This document shows, piece by piece, positions 34,177-41,734 of a stretch of 64,000 nt of DNA. Location: contig NZ_SLUI01000005.1 of the NCBI RefSeq assembly GCF_004339805.1, positions 265,868 through 329,867 on the forward strand. The letters are read 5' to 3'. The DNA comes from Anaerospora hongkongensis. GTDB lineage: Bacteria > Bacillota > Negativicutes > Sporomusales > DSM-15969. The position numbers and the translations under genes were made by a program. Numbering within the stretch: position 1 is the stretch's first letter; each line of letters starts with the position of its first letter. The notes under the pieces are model-generated. The model did not search any database. It saw only the letters and a program-made list of their open reading frames with translations, and was not told the DNA's origin.

Positions 34177-34734
34177 TCAATATTTATGCATAGAAATCTC
34201 GCTTTTAAGCAAGGCAGCCATAATTAAATCAATATACTGATCTTTGACCCGCTCATACTGCCTTAAGATTCCTTCTTGCTGAAAGCCTAGTTTTTGCAGC
34301 AACTGTAAAGAGGCTTTATTAGCCGGCTCAACTAGCGCCTGAATACGATTCAGTTCCATTTTCGCAAAGCCATAAACGACCATTGCGCTTAGTACCTCGG
34401 TCATAATCCCCTGACGCCAGAAATGCTGACCCAGTTCATAACCGATTTCAGCCCGCCGATTTTCTTTTTCCCAATTATTGAAGCCGCAAGAACCCAAAAC
34501 AAGCTGATCTCTTTTACGCACAATCGCCCAGCGGACAGCCTGTTCCTGTTGAGCAAGCTGATTCAACAGACCGATCATTTCCGTGGCCTGCTCCAGTTTT
34601 TCAAATGGCTTAATATTCATATATCTGGCAACCATTGGATCGGACCAATAGGAAAAAAGCACAGGTGCATCGGCAAGCTCAATCGTCCGAAGCAGCATGG
34701 TTTGTGTTTCAATCTTTTCAAATACAGTATTCAT
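34177..34734 (-). CDS. GNAT-family N-acetyltransferase (RimJ/RimL-like)
   Basis: A 185-residue GNAT protein: TMLLRTIELADAPVLFSYWSDP near the start, LGSCGFNNWEKENRRAEIGYEL in the centre, and acetyl-CoA site residues around QHFWRQGIMTEV. The end FAKMELNRIQALVEPANKAS then LLQKLGFQQEGILRQY is typical of ribosomal-protein-alanine acetyltransferases and relatives. GGAG lies 11 bases before the ATG. Its acceptor could be a protein N-terminus or a small molecule. It stands alone. Confidence 0.85.
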   Translation of the reverse strand: MNTVFEKIETQTMLLRTIELADAPVLFSYWSDPMVARYMNIKPFEKLEQATEMIGLLNQLAQQEQAVRWAIVRKRDQLVLGSCGFNNWEKENRRAEIGYELGQHFWRQGIMTEVLSAMVVYGFAKMELNRIQALVEPANKASLQLLQKLGFQQEGILRQYERVKDQYIDLIMAALLKSEISMHKY

Positions 34735-34891
34735 AGTTAATAGTACTCCTTATTATCATACGATTTTCCACGTAACTGGTACGCTTTCATTCCATTCCCC
34801 ATGCTGTTTTTCAATACCTTCAGCAAAGGAGATGAACTTCATAATGGGGTCAGCATATTATGTAATAACATACCTTGGAAGGGGTGTTTCT

Positions 34892-35044
34892 ATGTCCAAA
34901 TGGCAACTACCAGAATTAGTCGACTGGGAAGAGGCGGTGCTGGAAGCAGCACAAGCCTGCTACCCAGCCTATTTTTGCTCACCGCGCTTATGCAGCCCGG
35001 CCTGGTGTTACCCCAATTCCTGTGCTCCAGTGATCTTTAAATAA
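34892..35044 (+). CDS. 50-residue peptide with cysteine/proline-rich C-terminus
   Basis: The peptide has an acidic, leader-like N-terminal half (MSKWQLPELVDWEEAVLEAA) and a tail with five Cys among Pro, Tyr and Ser (ACYPAYFCSPRLC, then SPAWCYPNSC). GGAAGGGG lies 8 bases before the ATG. No modification or export genes are adjacent, so a RiPP precursor is possible but unproven; a spore-coat or metal-binding peptide is equally possible. Confidence 0.6.
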   Translation: MSKWQLPELVDWEEAVLEAAQACYPAYFCSPRLCSPAWCYPNSCAPVIFK

Positions 35045-35111
35045 TTTGGCTTAATTTACTTAGCATTATTGTAGCATGATTCGGTTTAAACTAAGCAAGG
35101 AGGTGATCATT

Positions 35112-35261
35112 ATGTTTCATATGCATCGCAAACGCAAACTGATGAATATGGAAATACCGGATATGAACATGCCGGACATGTCTTCTACCACAAAAGTTTT
35201 AGTGGCGGGTGCTATGGTCTACTTCGGTGCTAAAATGCTGATGGAAGAAATGATGGATTAG
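35112..35261 (+). CDS. 49-residue Met-rich small membrane peptide
   Basis: The N-terminal half is basic and Met/His-rich (MFHMHRKRKLMNMEIPDMNM), followed by one hydrophobic segment (VLVAGAMVYFGAKML) and an acidic MEEMMD end. AAGGAGGTGAT precedes the ATG. A terminator follows at 35269-35301. No family is recognised. Confidence 0.7.
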   Translation: MFHMHRKRKLMNMEIPDMNMPDMSSTTKVLVAGAMVYFGAKMLMEEMMD

Positions 35262-35268
35262 CCTCCCC

Positions 35269-35301
35269 AAAGAAGCCCTGGTTTTTTGCCAGGGCTTCTT
35301 T
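35269..35301 (+). terminator. Terminator after the Met-rich peptide gene
   Basis: Perfect 13-base arms AAAGAAGCCCTGG / CCAGGGCTTCTTT with a 7-base loop, directly after the stop codon. Confidence 0.88.
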
Positions 35302-35368
35302 ATGCTTGTATGAATAAAAGCAGCAGGAGAATACTATTGGCAATACCGGAATCTGGAGGAGCTTTGTT

Positions 35369-35899
35369 ATGAGTAACGAGTTACTATTATGGGGTTCATT
35401 CATTGTTCCCTGGTTGACCCTCTTTTTTATGCCCAAACAGGATATTAAGCGCTATATGCCTGTAGGCCTGCTGACAGCCGTTCTTAGTGCACTTATTATA
35501 GACATAGGGATTGCGTTCGGACTATGGAGTACAAGCCAAACAGTCTTCCCATTTTCGCTGCTGCCGCCTATTATTTACGGATTGCCGGTCTTTGCAATGT
35601 GGGTATTTAAACTGACCTATGGTCGTTTTTGGTTGTATGCCGTAACGAATGCCGTTTTGGATCTTGCTTTTGATTACCTGATTTTGCCTTGGCTGGCAAG
35701 CAGGGGAATGTTTGATTACAATTTAAGCGTCATTGATTTTATTATCACTACCACACATGCATGGCTGCTCTACGGCTATCAAATGTGGCAGGAGACCATC
35801 TTTGCGTATTCGCCTAGTACCACCCGTTATGCTTCATCTTTACGGCCTGCAGTTGCCAAGCCGCTGCCGCCGGAAGAAGATTCTTTGGATAAGGATTGA
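35369..35899 (+). CDS. Four-helix membrane protein, unknown (CBO0543-like)
   Basis: A 176-residue protein with about four to five hydrophobic segments: LLLWGSFIVPWLTLFFM, VGLLTAVLSALIIDIGIAFG, the PPIIYGLPVFAMWVFKLTYG stretch, FDYLILPWLA and an amphipathic WLLYGYQMW. A Pro-rich acidic tail ends the protein. It resembles the small membrane proteins of spore-forming Firmicutes called CBO0543, but this is recall, not proof. GGAGGAG lies before the ATG. Confidence 0.7.
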   Translation: MSNELLLWGSFIVPWLTLFFMPKQDIKRYMPVGLLTAVLSALIIDIGIAFGLWSTSQTVFPFSLLPPIIYGLPVFAMWVFKLTYGRFWLYAVTNAVLDLAFDYLILPWLASRGMFDYNLSVIDFIITTTHAWLLYGYQMWQETIFAYSPSTTRYASSLRPAVAKPLPPEEDSLDKD

Positions 35900-35946
35900 A
35901 TACAGAAAACTTGGATATGCTAAAGCCTGTGTTGACACAGAGAAGG

Positions 35947-35989
35947 CCGGAGTGACCGCCACAAGCGGAGCTCCGGTTTTCCTTTTTTT
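35947..35989 (+). terminator. Terminator after the four-helix membrane protein
   Basis: CCGGAG (35947-35952) pairs with CTCCGG (35971-35976), and a long T-rich run follows. Confidence 0.65.
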
Positions 35990-36054
35990 ATATACTCACC
36001 TTTTAAAGCAATTAAACATATTATGTAAAAGAAAGAAAAGGAGGTTTTTTGACG

Positions 36055-36285
36055 ATGGCTTCCTATGAAAAAATAATTAAAACGATAATCGAAAAATTCC
36101 AAAATGCTTTGTCTCCGCTCGGCCAACTCGGTGAGATAACACGCAATCAGGAAATACTCATTGACCAAACGCAGCAAATCATTGATCTGTTAAAGCGGGA
36201 ATATGCCGGTCGTGAAGAGCAGGCTGCGCCGGTCGACCCCCCCGGTGAAAGTCCCAGTGTGCCAGAAATACAAAGCAATGTTTAA
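36055..36285 (+). CDS. Small soluble protein with helical core, unknown
   Basis: 76 residues from the ATG at 36055 (a TTG at 36049 is an alternative). The first 50 residues look helical and amphipathic (ASYEKIIKTIIEKFQNAL and QEILIDQTQQIIDLLKREY); the last 25 are Pro/Glu-rich and probably disordered. AAAGGAGG lies upstream. No family is recognised. Confidence 0.65.
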   Translation: MASYEKIIKTIIEKFQNALSPLGQLGEITRNQEILIDQTQQIIDLLKREYAGREEQAAPVDPPGESPSVPEIQSNV

Positions 36286-36323
36286 ATTTAAGGAATTAGG
36301 GAATACTAGCACTATGTTCATAT

Positions 36324-36365
36324 CTCCTCTCCCATTAACTGGCTTTCGGGCCAGTTATTTTTTTT
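36324..36365 (+). ncRNA. CU-rich hairpin module, copy 1
   Basis: CTCCTCTCC (36324-36332), then the hairpin AACTGGC-TTTCGG-GCCAGTT (36337-36356) and a long T-run. The same arrangement recurs at 39068-39106. It can serve as terminator for the preceding gene. The repeated CTCCTCTCC, complementary to ribosome-binding sites, also suggests the 3' end of a small regulatory RNA. Confidence 0.5.
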
Positions 36366-36514
36366 GCGGCAATTTCCGTTTTTATTTTTTTGCTTTACAA
36401 CCAATCTGCTTATCTTTGAAGGAAGAAAATTATCTATGGCGAACTTATAAAACGACATAAATCTACATATTTCTTCATTTAACCTTAAGTTACGGTTTTA
36501 AGGAGGATTCCTGG

Positions 36515-38959
36515 GTGAGCCTACGCTTTTTTCAATTATGGAAAACCATTACAATAGCAGCAGCACTCTTTGTTATTCCGCTTACTACATCTGCGGAAAC
36601 CGTCTCGCTGCAGCTAAAATGGAGTCATCAATTTCAGTTTGCTGGCTACTACGCTGCTATTGAAAAAGGTTTTTATCGCGAAGAAGGTTTAGATGTCATC
36701 TTACGGGAAGGCCTGCCGGCAACCAACCTCATCAATGAAGTAACAAGCGGGAATGCTGACTTTGGTGTTGATAACACCTCGCTACTCATTGAGCGAGACC
36801 GCGGCAAAAGCGTCGTGGTGCTTGCCGCCATTTTTCAGCATTCTCCCCAGGTGCTTATTGCCCGGAAAGATTCTGGAATTGTTTCCCCTCATGATCTGAT
36901 TGCCCGGAAAGTGATGCTGGAAAAAGAACAAAGTACGGATATATTGGCTATGCTAAATAATGAAGGCATTGCTATTGAAGAGGTCAACTTTGTACCACAT
37001 ACGTGGAATGTCCGTGATCTGATTGACGGCAAGGTTGATGCAATGACTGCCTACACCACTGCCGAGCCCTTTCTGCTGCAGAACATGGATATTCCGCTAA
37101 CGGTTATTCATCCTATCAGTTACGGCATTGATTATTACGGTGACTGTCTTTTCACTTCCGAACAACAGATTGCGGCCAGGCCTGAATTGGTAGCCCGGTT
37201 TGTCCGGGCAAGCTTAAAAGGCTGGGAGTATGCAATGAGCCATCAGGATGAATTGATTGATCTCATTCTCACCAGCTACAATCCTAAGCTCTCCCGGGAA
37301 AAATTACGCTACGAAGCGCAGGAAATGCAAAAAGTGATCCGTCCGGAATATGTGGAAATAGGCCACATGAACTCGGGAAGATGGGCCAAAATAGCAGAAA
37401 ATCATCAGAAATTTGGCTTAATTAGTTCAAATTTTTCTCTTGATAAATTTATTTTTAAGCCCGGCAGCGCAACCAACATCCTTTATCAAAAGCTGCTGGT
37501 TCCCCTATTTACCGTTATTGGTCTTTTATTTTTAGGCTTAGTGGTTTTTGTCGCCTTTAACTTCAGATTAAAGCAGATTGTCCAAGAACGCACAGCCACC
37601 CTGGAAGAAAAAATTATTCAACTAAGAGAAAAAGAAGAAACTATCCGGCTAATTGCCTATCACGATATGTTAACCAACCTGCCTAACCGCCGCATGTTCA
37701 TTGAACAGCTGCGCCAGAAGACCACCGCTGCTCAAGGCAATAATCAGCACTTTGCCGTCGTATTTCTTGATCTCGATGACTTTAAGCGAATAAATGATGC
37801 AATGGGGCATGCAGCTGGGGATGAATTTCTGCGCATCGTCGCTCAGCGCCTGCAGCGTTGTCTGCAAGAAACAGGAACAGTCTATCGCCTCGGCGGCGAT
37901 GAATTTATCCTGCTTTTTTCTGATACCAGCGACTATTCCCATACTCTAGCGATCGTGGAACTTGTCATTTCGGCAATCCGAATGCCGTGGAGCTTTCGCG
38001 ACAGTGACTTTTACCTGTCTGCCAGCATAGGCATCGCCATGTATCCTAAGAACGGACAAGATCCGGAGTTTCTCATAAAAGCTGCCGACATAGCCATGTA
38101 TGAAGCAAAGCGGCAAGGAAAAAACCGTTATCAGTTTTTTAGTGAAGACATGCATTCAAAATCCATTGAAAAGCTTATTCTAGAATCAGAGCTTCATCAG
38201 GCCCTGGCAAATTCCGAATTTATTTTATATTATCAGCCGCAGGTAGACTGCAATACCAGCATAATTGGTGTTGAAGCGTTAATACGCTGGAAGCACCCTA
38301 CAAAAGGCTTACTGCCGCCAGGTGTATTCATTCCGCTAGCCGAAGAAACAGGACTCATTGTACCGATTGGGGACTGGGCCATCCGGACTGCCTGCCGGCA
38401 GTGCATGGAGTGGCAAAATAGCGGACAGCCACCCCTGCGCGTCTCGGTAAATCTCTCGGTACGGCAGCTCCAGCATACGGATTTACTGGAAAAGATCCGC
38501 ACCGTTCTGCTGGAAACAGGACTGCCGCCACACTTGCTTGAGCTGGAAATAACCGAAACGGTGGCAGTAACACACGCCGATCTGGTGGTTCCCATCATGG
38601 ACTCACTACGGGCTCTGGGTGTCCGGCTGGCCTTGGATGATTTCGGCACAGGCTACTCATCCATTATGTACCTAAAAAAATTCCCCATTGATATCTTGAA
38701 AATCGATAAATCCTTTATTCAGGATATTACTCTTAATCACGATAATGAGGCTATTATTCAAACCATATTTAAACTGGCCGAGATACTGCAGATTAGCACT
38801 GTAGCTGAAGGTGTGGAAACAGAAGAACAATATAAACGCCTCAGATCCCTAGCTTGTCCTATTATGCAAGGTTATTTATTCAGCCGTCCCATTCCAGCCG
38901 AGGAGCTGCAGGAATTCCTCACTAACTATCAGAACTCGTTCAACTCCTGCCAGCTGTAG
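36515..38959 (+). CDS. Substrate-binding (NMT1/ThiY-like) sensor fused to GGDEF and EAL domains
   Basis: An 814-residue protein starting at GTG after AAGGAGG. A signal peptide ends near TTSAET (about 24-29). An extracytoplasmic NMT1/THI5-like binding domain follows (30 to about 310: LQLKWSHQFQFAGYYAAIEKG, then NADFGVDNTSLL). One TM helix lies at about 330-352 and a short coiled linker leads to GGDEF (about 385-545), with HDMLTNLPNRRMF and intact LGGDEFILL. The EAL domain (about 555-805) has VEALIRWKHP, SVNLSVRQL, LALDDFGTGYSS and AEGVETEEQ, all intact. It likely senses a pyrimidine-like or other small ligand and sets c-di-GMP levels by synthesis or breakdown. Confidence 0.9.
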   Translation: MSLRFFQLWKTITIAAALFVIPLTTSAETVSLQLKWSHQFQFAGYYAAIEKGFYREEGLDVILREGLPATNLINEVTSGNADFGVDNTSLLIERDRGKSVVVLAAIFQHSPQVLIARKDSGIVSPHDLIARKVMLEKEQSTDILAMLNNEGIAIEEVNFVPHTWNVRDLIDGKVDAMTAYTTAEPFLLQNMDIPLTVIHPISYGIDYYGDCLFTSEQQIAARPELVARFVRASLKGWEYAMSHQDELIDLILTSYNPKLSREKLRYEAQEMQKVIRPEYVEIGHMNSGRWAKIAENHQKFGLISSNFSLDKFIFKPGSATNILYQKLLVPLFTVIGLLFLGLVVFVAFNFRLKQIVQERTATLEEKIIQLREKEETIRLIAYHDMLTNLPNRRMFIEQLRQKTTAAQGNNQHFAVVFLDLDDFKRINDAMGHAAGDEFLRIVAQRLQRCLQETGTVYRLGGDEFILLFSDTSDYSHTLAIVELVISAIRMPWSFRDSDFYLSASIGIAMYPKNGQDPEFLIKAADIAMYEAKRQGKNRYQFFSEDMHSKSIEKLILESELHQALANSEFILYYQPQVDCNTSIIGVEALIRWKHPTKGLLPPGVFIPLAEETGLIVPIGDWAIRTACRQCMEWQNSGQPPLRVSVNLSVRQLQHTDLLEKIRTVLLETGLPPHLLELEITETVAVTHADLVVPIMDSLRALGVRLALDDFGTGYSSIMYLKKFPIDILKIDKSFIQDITLNHDNEAIIQTIFKLAEILQISTVAEGVETEEQYKRLRSLACPIMQGYLFSRPIPAEELQEFLTNYQNSFNSCQL

Positions 38960-39067
38960 CCCTGCTTCCAGGCCAAAAACACCCTAACGTCACATCATCA
39001 GCAAATTCCCCAAATAAATACGCTTAAAATTTTGGCAAAAGGGCATACTGGTATTGTACGTACTTTT

Positions 39068-39106
39068 CTCCTCTCCTAAACTGGCTTAACAGCCAGTTAT
39101 TTTTTT
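39068..39106 (+). ncRNA. CU-rich hairpin module, copy 2
   Basis: CTCCTCTCC (39068-39076), the hairpin AACTGGC-TTAACA-GCCAGTT (39079-39098), and seven T (39100-39106). It lies just after the GGDEF/EAL gene and 4-20 bases before the ribosome-binding site of a small gene. It shares motif, stem sequence and order with copy 1. Confidence 0.5.
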
Positions 39107-39126
39107 GACATAAAGGAGGTTTTTCG

Positions 39127-39303
39127 ATGCCAACATATCGAGTCTTAATCAATCAGAGAGCTACAGGCGATTACGTAACAAGCGCCTCAAAAGAAGATGC
39201 TTATTTTGATGTCGCCAGTTCGATGGCACTTACTTACCAGGACAGCGTACAGTTTGAAGAGGTTAACACCCCGGCACATTCTATGGCAGACCAACAATTA
39301 TAA
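39127..39303 (+). CDS. 58-residue protein, unknown
   Basis: MPTYRVLINQRATGDYVTSA opens the protein; SKEDAYFDVASSMALTYQDS follows, with an acidic end. The pattern suggests a small mixed alpha/beta domain, with no Cys and no TM segment. AAAGGAGG lies 7 bases before the ATG. A clear terminator follows, so this is probably a genuine separate gene. No family is recognised. Confidence 0.7.
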   Translation: MPTYRVLINQRATGDYVTSASKEDAYFDVASSMALTYQDSVQFEEVNTPAHSMADQQL

Positions 39304-39328
39304 GATTAAATATAAGATTAAACTGCTG

Positions 39329-39358
39329 AAAACCGCTAGCCACTTTCAGCGGTTTTTT
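39329..39358 (+). terminator. Terminator after the 58-residue gene
   Basis: Arms AAAACCGCT / AGCGGTTTT with a 10-base loop, followed by T residues. Confidence 0.82.
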
Positions 39359-39431
39359 ATTTCAATAAACTATTTTCTTTTTTTATAAGCTGCCATATTG
39401 ACCGAATGAAAAAGTGCAGTTATAATCTTAT

Positions 39432-39446
39432 TGAAAATGATTTTCA
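39432..39446. promoter_or_regulatory. Fur box upstream of the TonB receptor
   Basis: TGAAAATGATTTTCA is a perfect 7-1-7 palindrome of the Fur type. Confidence 0.82.
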
Positions 39447-39470
39447 TTGAGACCCACCTTTTTACCCTAC

Positions 39471-39486
39471 TGACTGTCGTCAGTCA
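39471..39486. promoter_or_regulatory. TetR-type operator, upstream copy
   Basis: TGACTGTCGTCAGTCA: half-sites TGACTG and CAGTCA around TCGT. It is identical in its core to the copy at 39569-39586 and related to the palindrome in front of the tetR gene. Confidence 0.75.
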
Positions 39487-39568
39487 ACAATAACTAGACC
39501 TTGCAAATTCACTCTTAGCTCAGAGGAAGAGGGTGCGCACTACATACTGGACTTATTATAATCGTCAA

Positions 39569-39586
39569 TTGACTGTCGTCAGTCAA
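39569..39586. promoter_or_regulatory. TetR-type operator, promoter-proximal copy
   Basis: TTGACTGTCGTCAGTCAA, perfect inverted repeat TTGACTG-TCGT-CAGTCAA. It begins 6 bases after the TATAAT (39557-39562), where a bound repressor would block the start of receptor transcription. Confidence 0.8.
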
Positions 39587-39631
39587 TAATTATTCAGCAG
39601 CTTCGCTGCAAAAATCATAAGGAGATGTTCC

Positions 39632-41554
39632 ATGAATAAGCTTCAAAAACAGGTATTATGCTCTCTATTAGGCAGCGCGATTCTAATGGGTCTGCCCGTC
39701 GCCTCATCTGCCGAAGAAACTGGCAGCCAGGAGTTTTCACTGGACGAATACGTTGTAACTGCCAGCCGGGTTCCAGTAAAACAGAATGAAATTGCTGCCA
39801 ATGTCACTGTTATTACCAGGGATGAAATCGAACGTAGCGGTTTTAGTGATGTACCGGATATCCTAAAGAAAAATAACATTAACATGGAATATACCCGAAG
39901 TGCTGCCGTACCTGTTCTTAATGGCGACGACCGGGTACTGATACTGGTTGATGGACGCAAGATGGGCTGGAACCATTTAATTATCTCCGGCAATGATCAT
40001 GCAGGTTTTAATCCTAATTTGCTGGGAGTAGACAATATTGAACGCATTGAAATTGTGCGTGGACCAGCATCATCCTTATACGGCAGTGAAGCTGTCGGTG
40101 GCGTAATCAATATCATTACCCGAAAAGCGAATTCAACACAAACAACTGCTTCTACCGAGTTTGGCAGTTGGGGCTCACGCCGCTACAGCTTTACTACACA
40201 GGGAAAAAATGGTGATATCAGCTACATGGTAACCGCGGAAAAGAAAAAACAGGACGACCTTGAGTATAAAGATCCAAAAACAGGTCAAGTAAAAACTCTT
40301 GATCAAACCTACTTTGATCAAGAGTTAGTAACCATGCGCTTGGACAAAGACTTATCAAGCGACCGCTCACTCTCCATGCAGTTTGAACGCACAAATGGAG
40401 AATATGGCTTTGGTGGCATTCTACAAAGCTCAGGTCAAATTCAACATCCGGACGGCTATTCAACCTCCAAAAGCAATAATATTGCCCTTACCTATCAATG
40501 GGGAAAAGATCGTGGCGCTAACGATTTATTCCGGTTTTATCATAATGAATATCGTTCTGACTCATATAACTCAGTTCTTGATAATAACGACCTTACTGCA
40601 AATGGCGTAAATTGGCAGCAGAGCTGGAATGTAAATGAGAATAACAGCTTAGTTAGTGGTGCTGACTGGCGTCAGGAGAAGTTAGAAGACCACCAAACGA
40701 TTAATAAAGCTGTTACAACCAGTGCAGTCTTTCTTGAAGACCGCTGGACACTACCACACTCTTGGACCCTCTCGGCAGGCACACGGTACGACAACCACAG
40801 CCACTTCGGCGGTAAGTTCACTTCACGGGTAACTGCCAATAGGGAGATTAACTCTGCTACCAATGTTTACGCCTCCTGGGGTCAATACGTTAAAAACCCA
40901 ACAATCTTTCAAATGTACACCAATACCGAATTTATGAAAGGCAATCCTGACCTGCAGCCCGAAAGTGGAGAAACGACAATGGTCGGTATAAACTCGGAGT
41001 TAGGAAATGGGGTCAAATTGCAGGCCAGTGCTTACCACAGCAAAATAAAAGATGCTCTTGACTGGGATAATCGAGATTGGGATGGCAGCGGCAATGCGTA
41101 CACAAAATATATTAATATCGATAATGAAGAGCGTAATGGCCTGGATATTAACCTTTCCAAGCAACTATCGCCTCAATGGAATATATCGGGCGGTTACTCC
41201 TATGTAAAAATTGAATCTACAAATATAAATAATAGAGAGGCAACCGTAGCTAATCGTAACAGCCAGCCAAACGGTTATCGCCTCAATGTAGAGTACGACC
41301 AGGATAAATGGAACTCCAATCTGACAGTACGGCGAGTAACCGGACGGGATCTGGCACGATTCACCAGCAAGTCATACACCACACTCGATATGTTGGTCAA
41401 TTACAAGATTAATGCCGATACCCGTGTTTATCTCAAGGGCTATAACCTGACAAATGAAGCCTATGAGACGATCGGCGGCTACTGGCAAAGTGCTCCCGGG
41501 GAATACCCGATGCCAGCCCGCAGTTTCTATGTAGGTGTGGAACACAAAATGTAA
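39632..41554 (+). CDS. TonB-dependent outer-membrane receptor (iron/heme/cobalamin-type)
   Basis: A 640-residue receptor. The signal peptide MNKLQKQVLCSLLGSAILMG is followed by a cleavage region near SSAEE. The TonB box is EYVVTASR (about 40-47). The plug domain contains IERSGFSDVPDILKKNN, VLILVDGRKM and VERIEIVRGP-like NIERIEIVRGPASSLYG, then GGVINIITRK. The barrel ends in YVGVEHKM with the C-terminal aromatic pattern somewhat relaxed. It resembles BtuB/CirA-type receptors. Fur control points to iron-siderophore or heme. It is direct evidence for an outer membrane. Confidence 0.93.
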   Translation: MNKLQKQVLCSLLGSAILMGLPVASSAEETGSQEFSLDEYVVTASRVPVKQNEIAANVTVITRDEIERSGFSDVPDILKKNNINMEYTRSAAVPVLNGDDRVLILVDGRKMGWNHLIISGNDHAGFNPNLLGVDNIERIEIVRGPASSLYGSEAVGGVINIITRKANSTQTTASTEFGSWGSRRYSFTTQGKNGDISYMVTAEKKKQDDLEYKDPKTGQVKTLDQTYFDQELVTMRLDKDLSSDRSLSMQFERTNGEYGFGGILQSSGQIQHPDGYSTSKSNNIALTYQWGKDRGANDLFRFYHNEYRSDSYNSVLDNNDLTANGVNWQQSWNVNENNSLVSGADWRQEKLEDHQTINKAVTTSAVFLEDRWTLPHSWTLSAGTRYDNHSHFGGKFTSRVTANREINSATNVYASWGQYVKNPTIFQMYTNTEFMKGNPDLQPESGETTMVGINSELGNGVKLQASAYHSKIKDALDWDNRDWDGSGNAYTKYINIDNEERNGLDINLSKQLSPQWNISGGYSYVKIESTNINNREATVANRNSQPNGYRLNVEYDQDKWNSNLTVRRVTGRDLARFTSKSYTTLDMLVNYKINADTRVYLKGYNLTNEAYETIGGYWQSAPGEYPMPARSFYVGVEHKM

Positions 41555-41565
41555 TAATGGTTACC

Positions 41566-41596
41566 AAAGGAGATTGCCGCATTGACAATCTCCTTT
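41566..41596 (+). terminator. Hairpin after the receptor gene
   Basis: Perfect 11-base arms AAAGGAGATTG / CAATCTCCTTT with a 9-base loop and only a weak T-run. It probably reduces read-through into the ABC genes, which have their own promoter region. Confidence 0.65.
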
Positions 41597-41640
41597 CCCC
41601 TGCTTTTACCTCATTATCAAGTTATGGTATAGTAATGTAT

Positions 41641-41659
41641 GATAATGAATTTCATTTTC
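41641..41659. promoter_or_regulatory. Fur box upstream of the ABC half-transporter
   Basis: GATAATGAATTTCATTTTC agrees with the 19-base Fur consensus at 15 positions. A TATGAT/TTATCA pair with 18-base spacing lies just upstream, so this looks like a second Fur-controlled promoter. Confidence 0.72.
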
Positions 41660-41734
41660 ACTATCGCTTTAAGCAGCTTCCTCCCAACCGTTCATTCTAC
41701 AAGACAGTGTCAAAATAAACAGGAGTACCCTCCT

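Larger units (their letters stand above)
39359..39631. other. Regulatory region of the iron-type uptake island
   Basis: A stretch of over 270 bases without a gene, holding a Fur-like box (39432-39446), two TetR-type palindromes (39471-39486 and 39569-39586) and a TATAAT at 39557-39562. The ribosome-binding site AAGGAG lies just before the receptor start. Confidence 0.8.

Noticed and set aside
39359..39631. Cobalamin riboswitch in front of the TonB receptor
   Set aside because: No B12-box or matching core was seen; Fur and TetR-type sites explain the region better.
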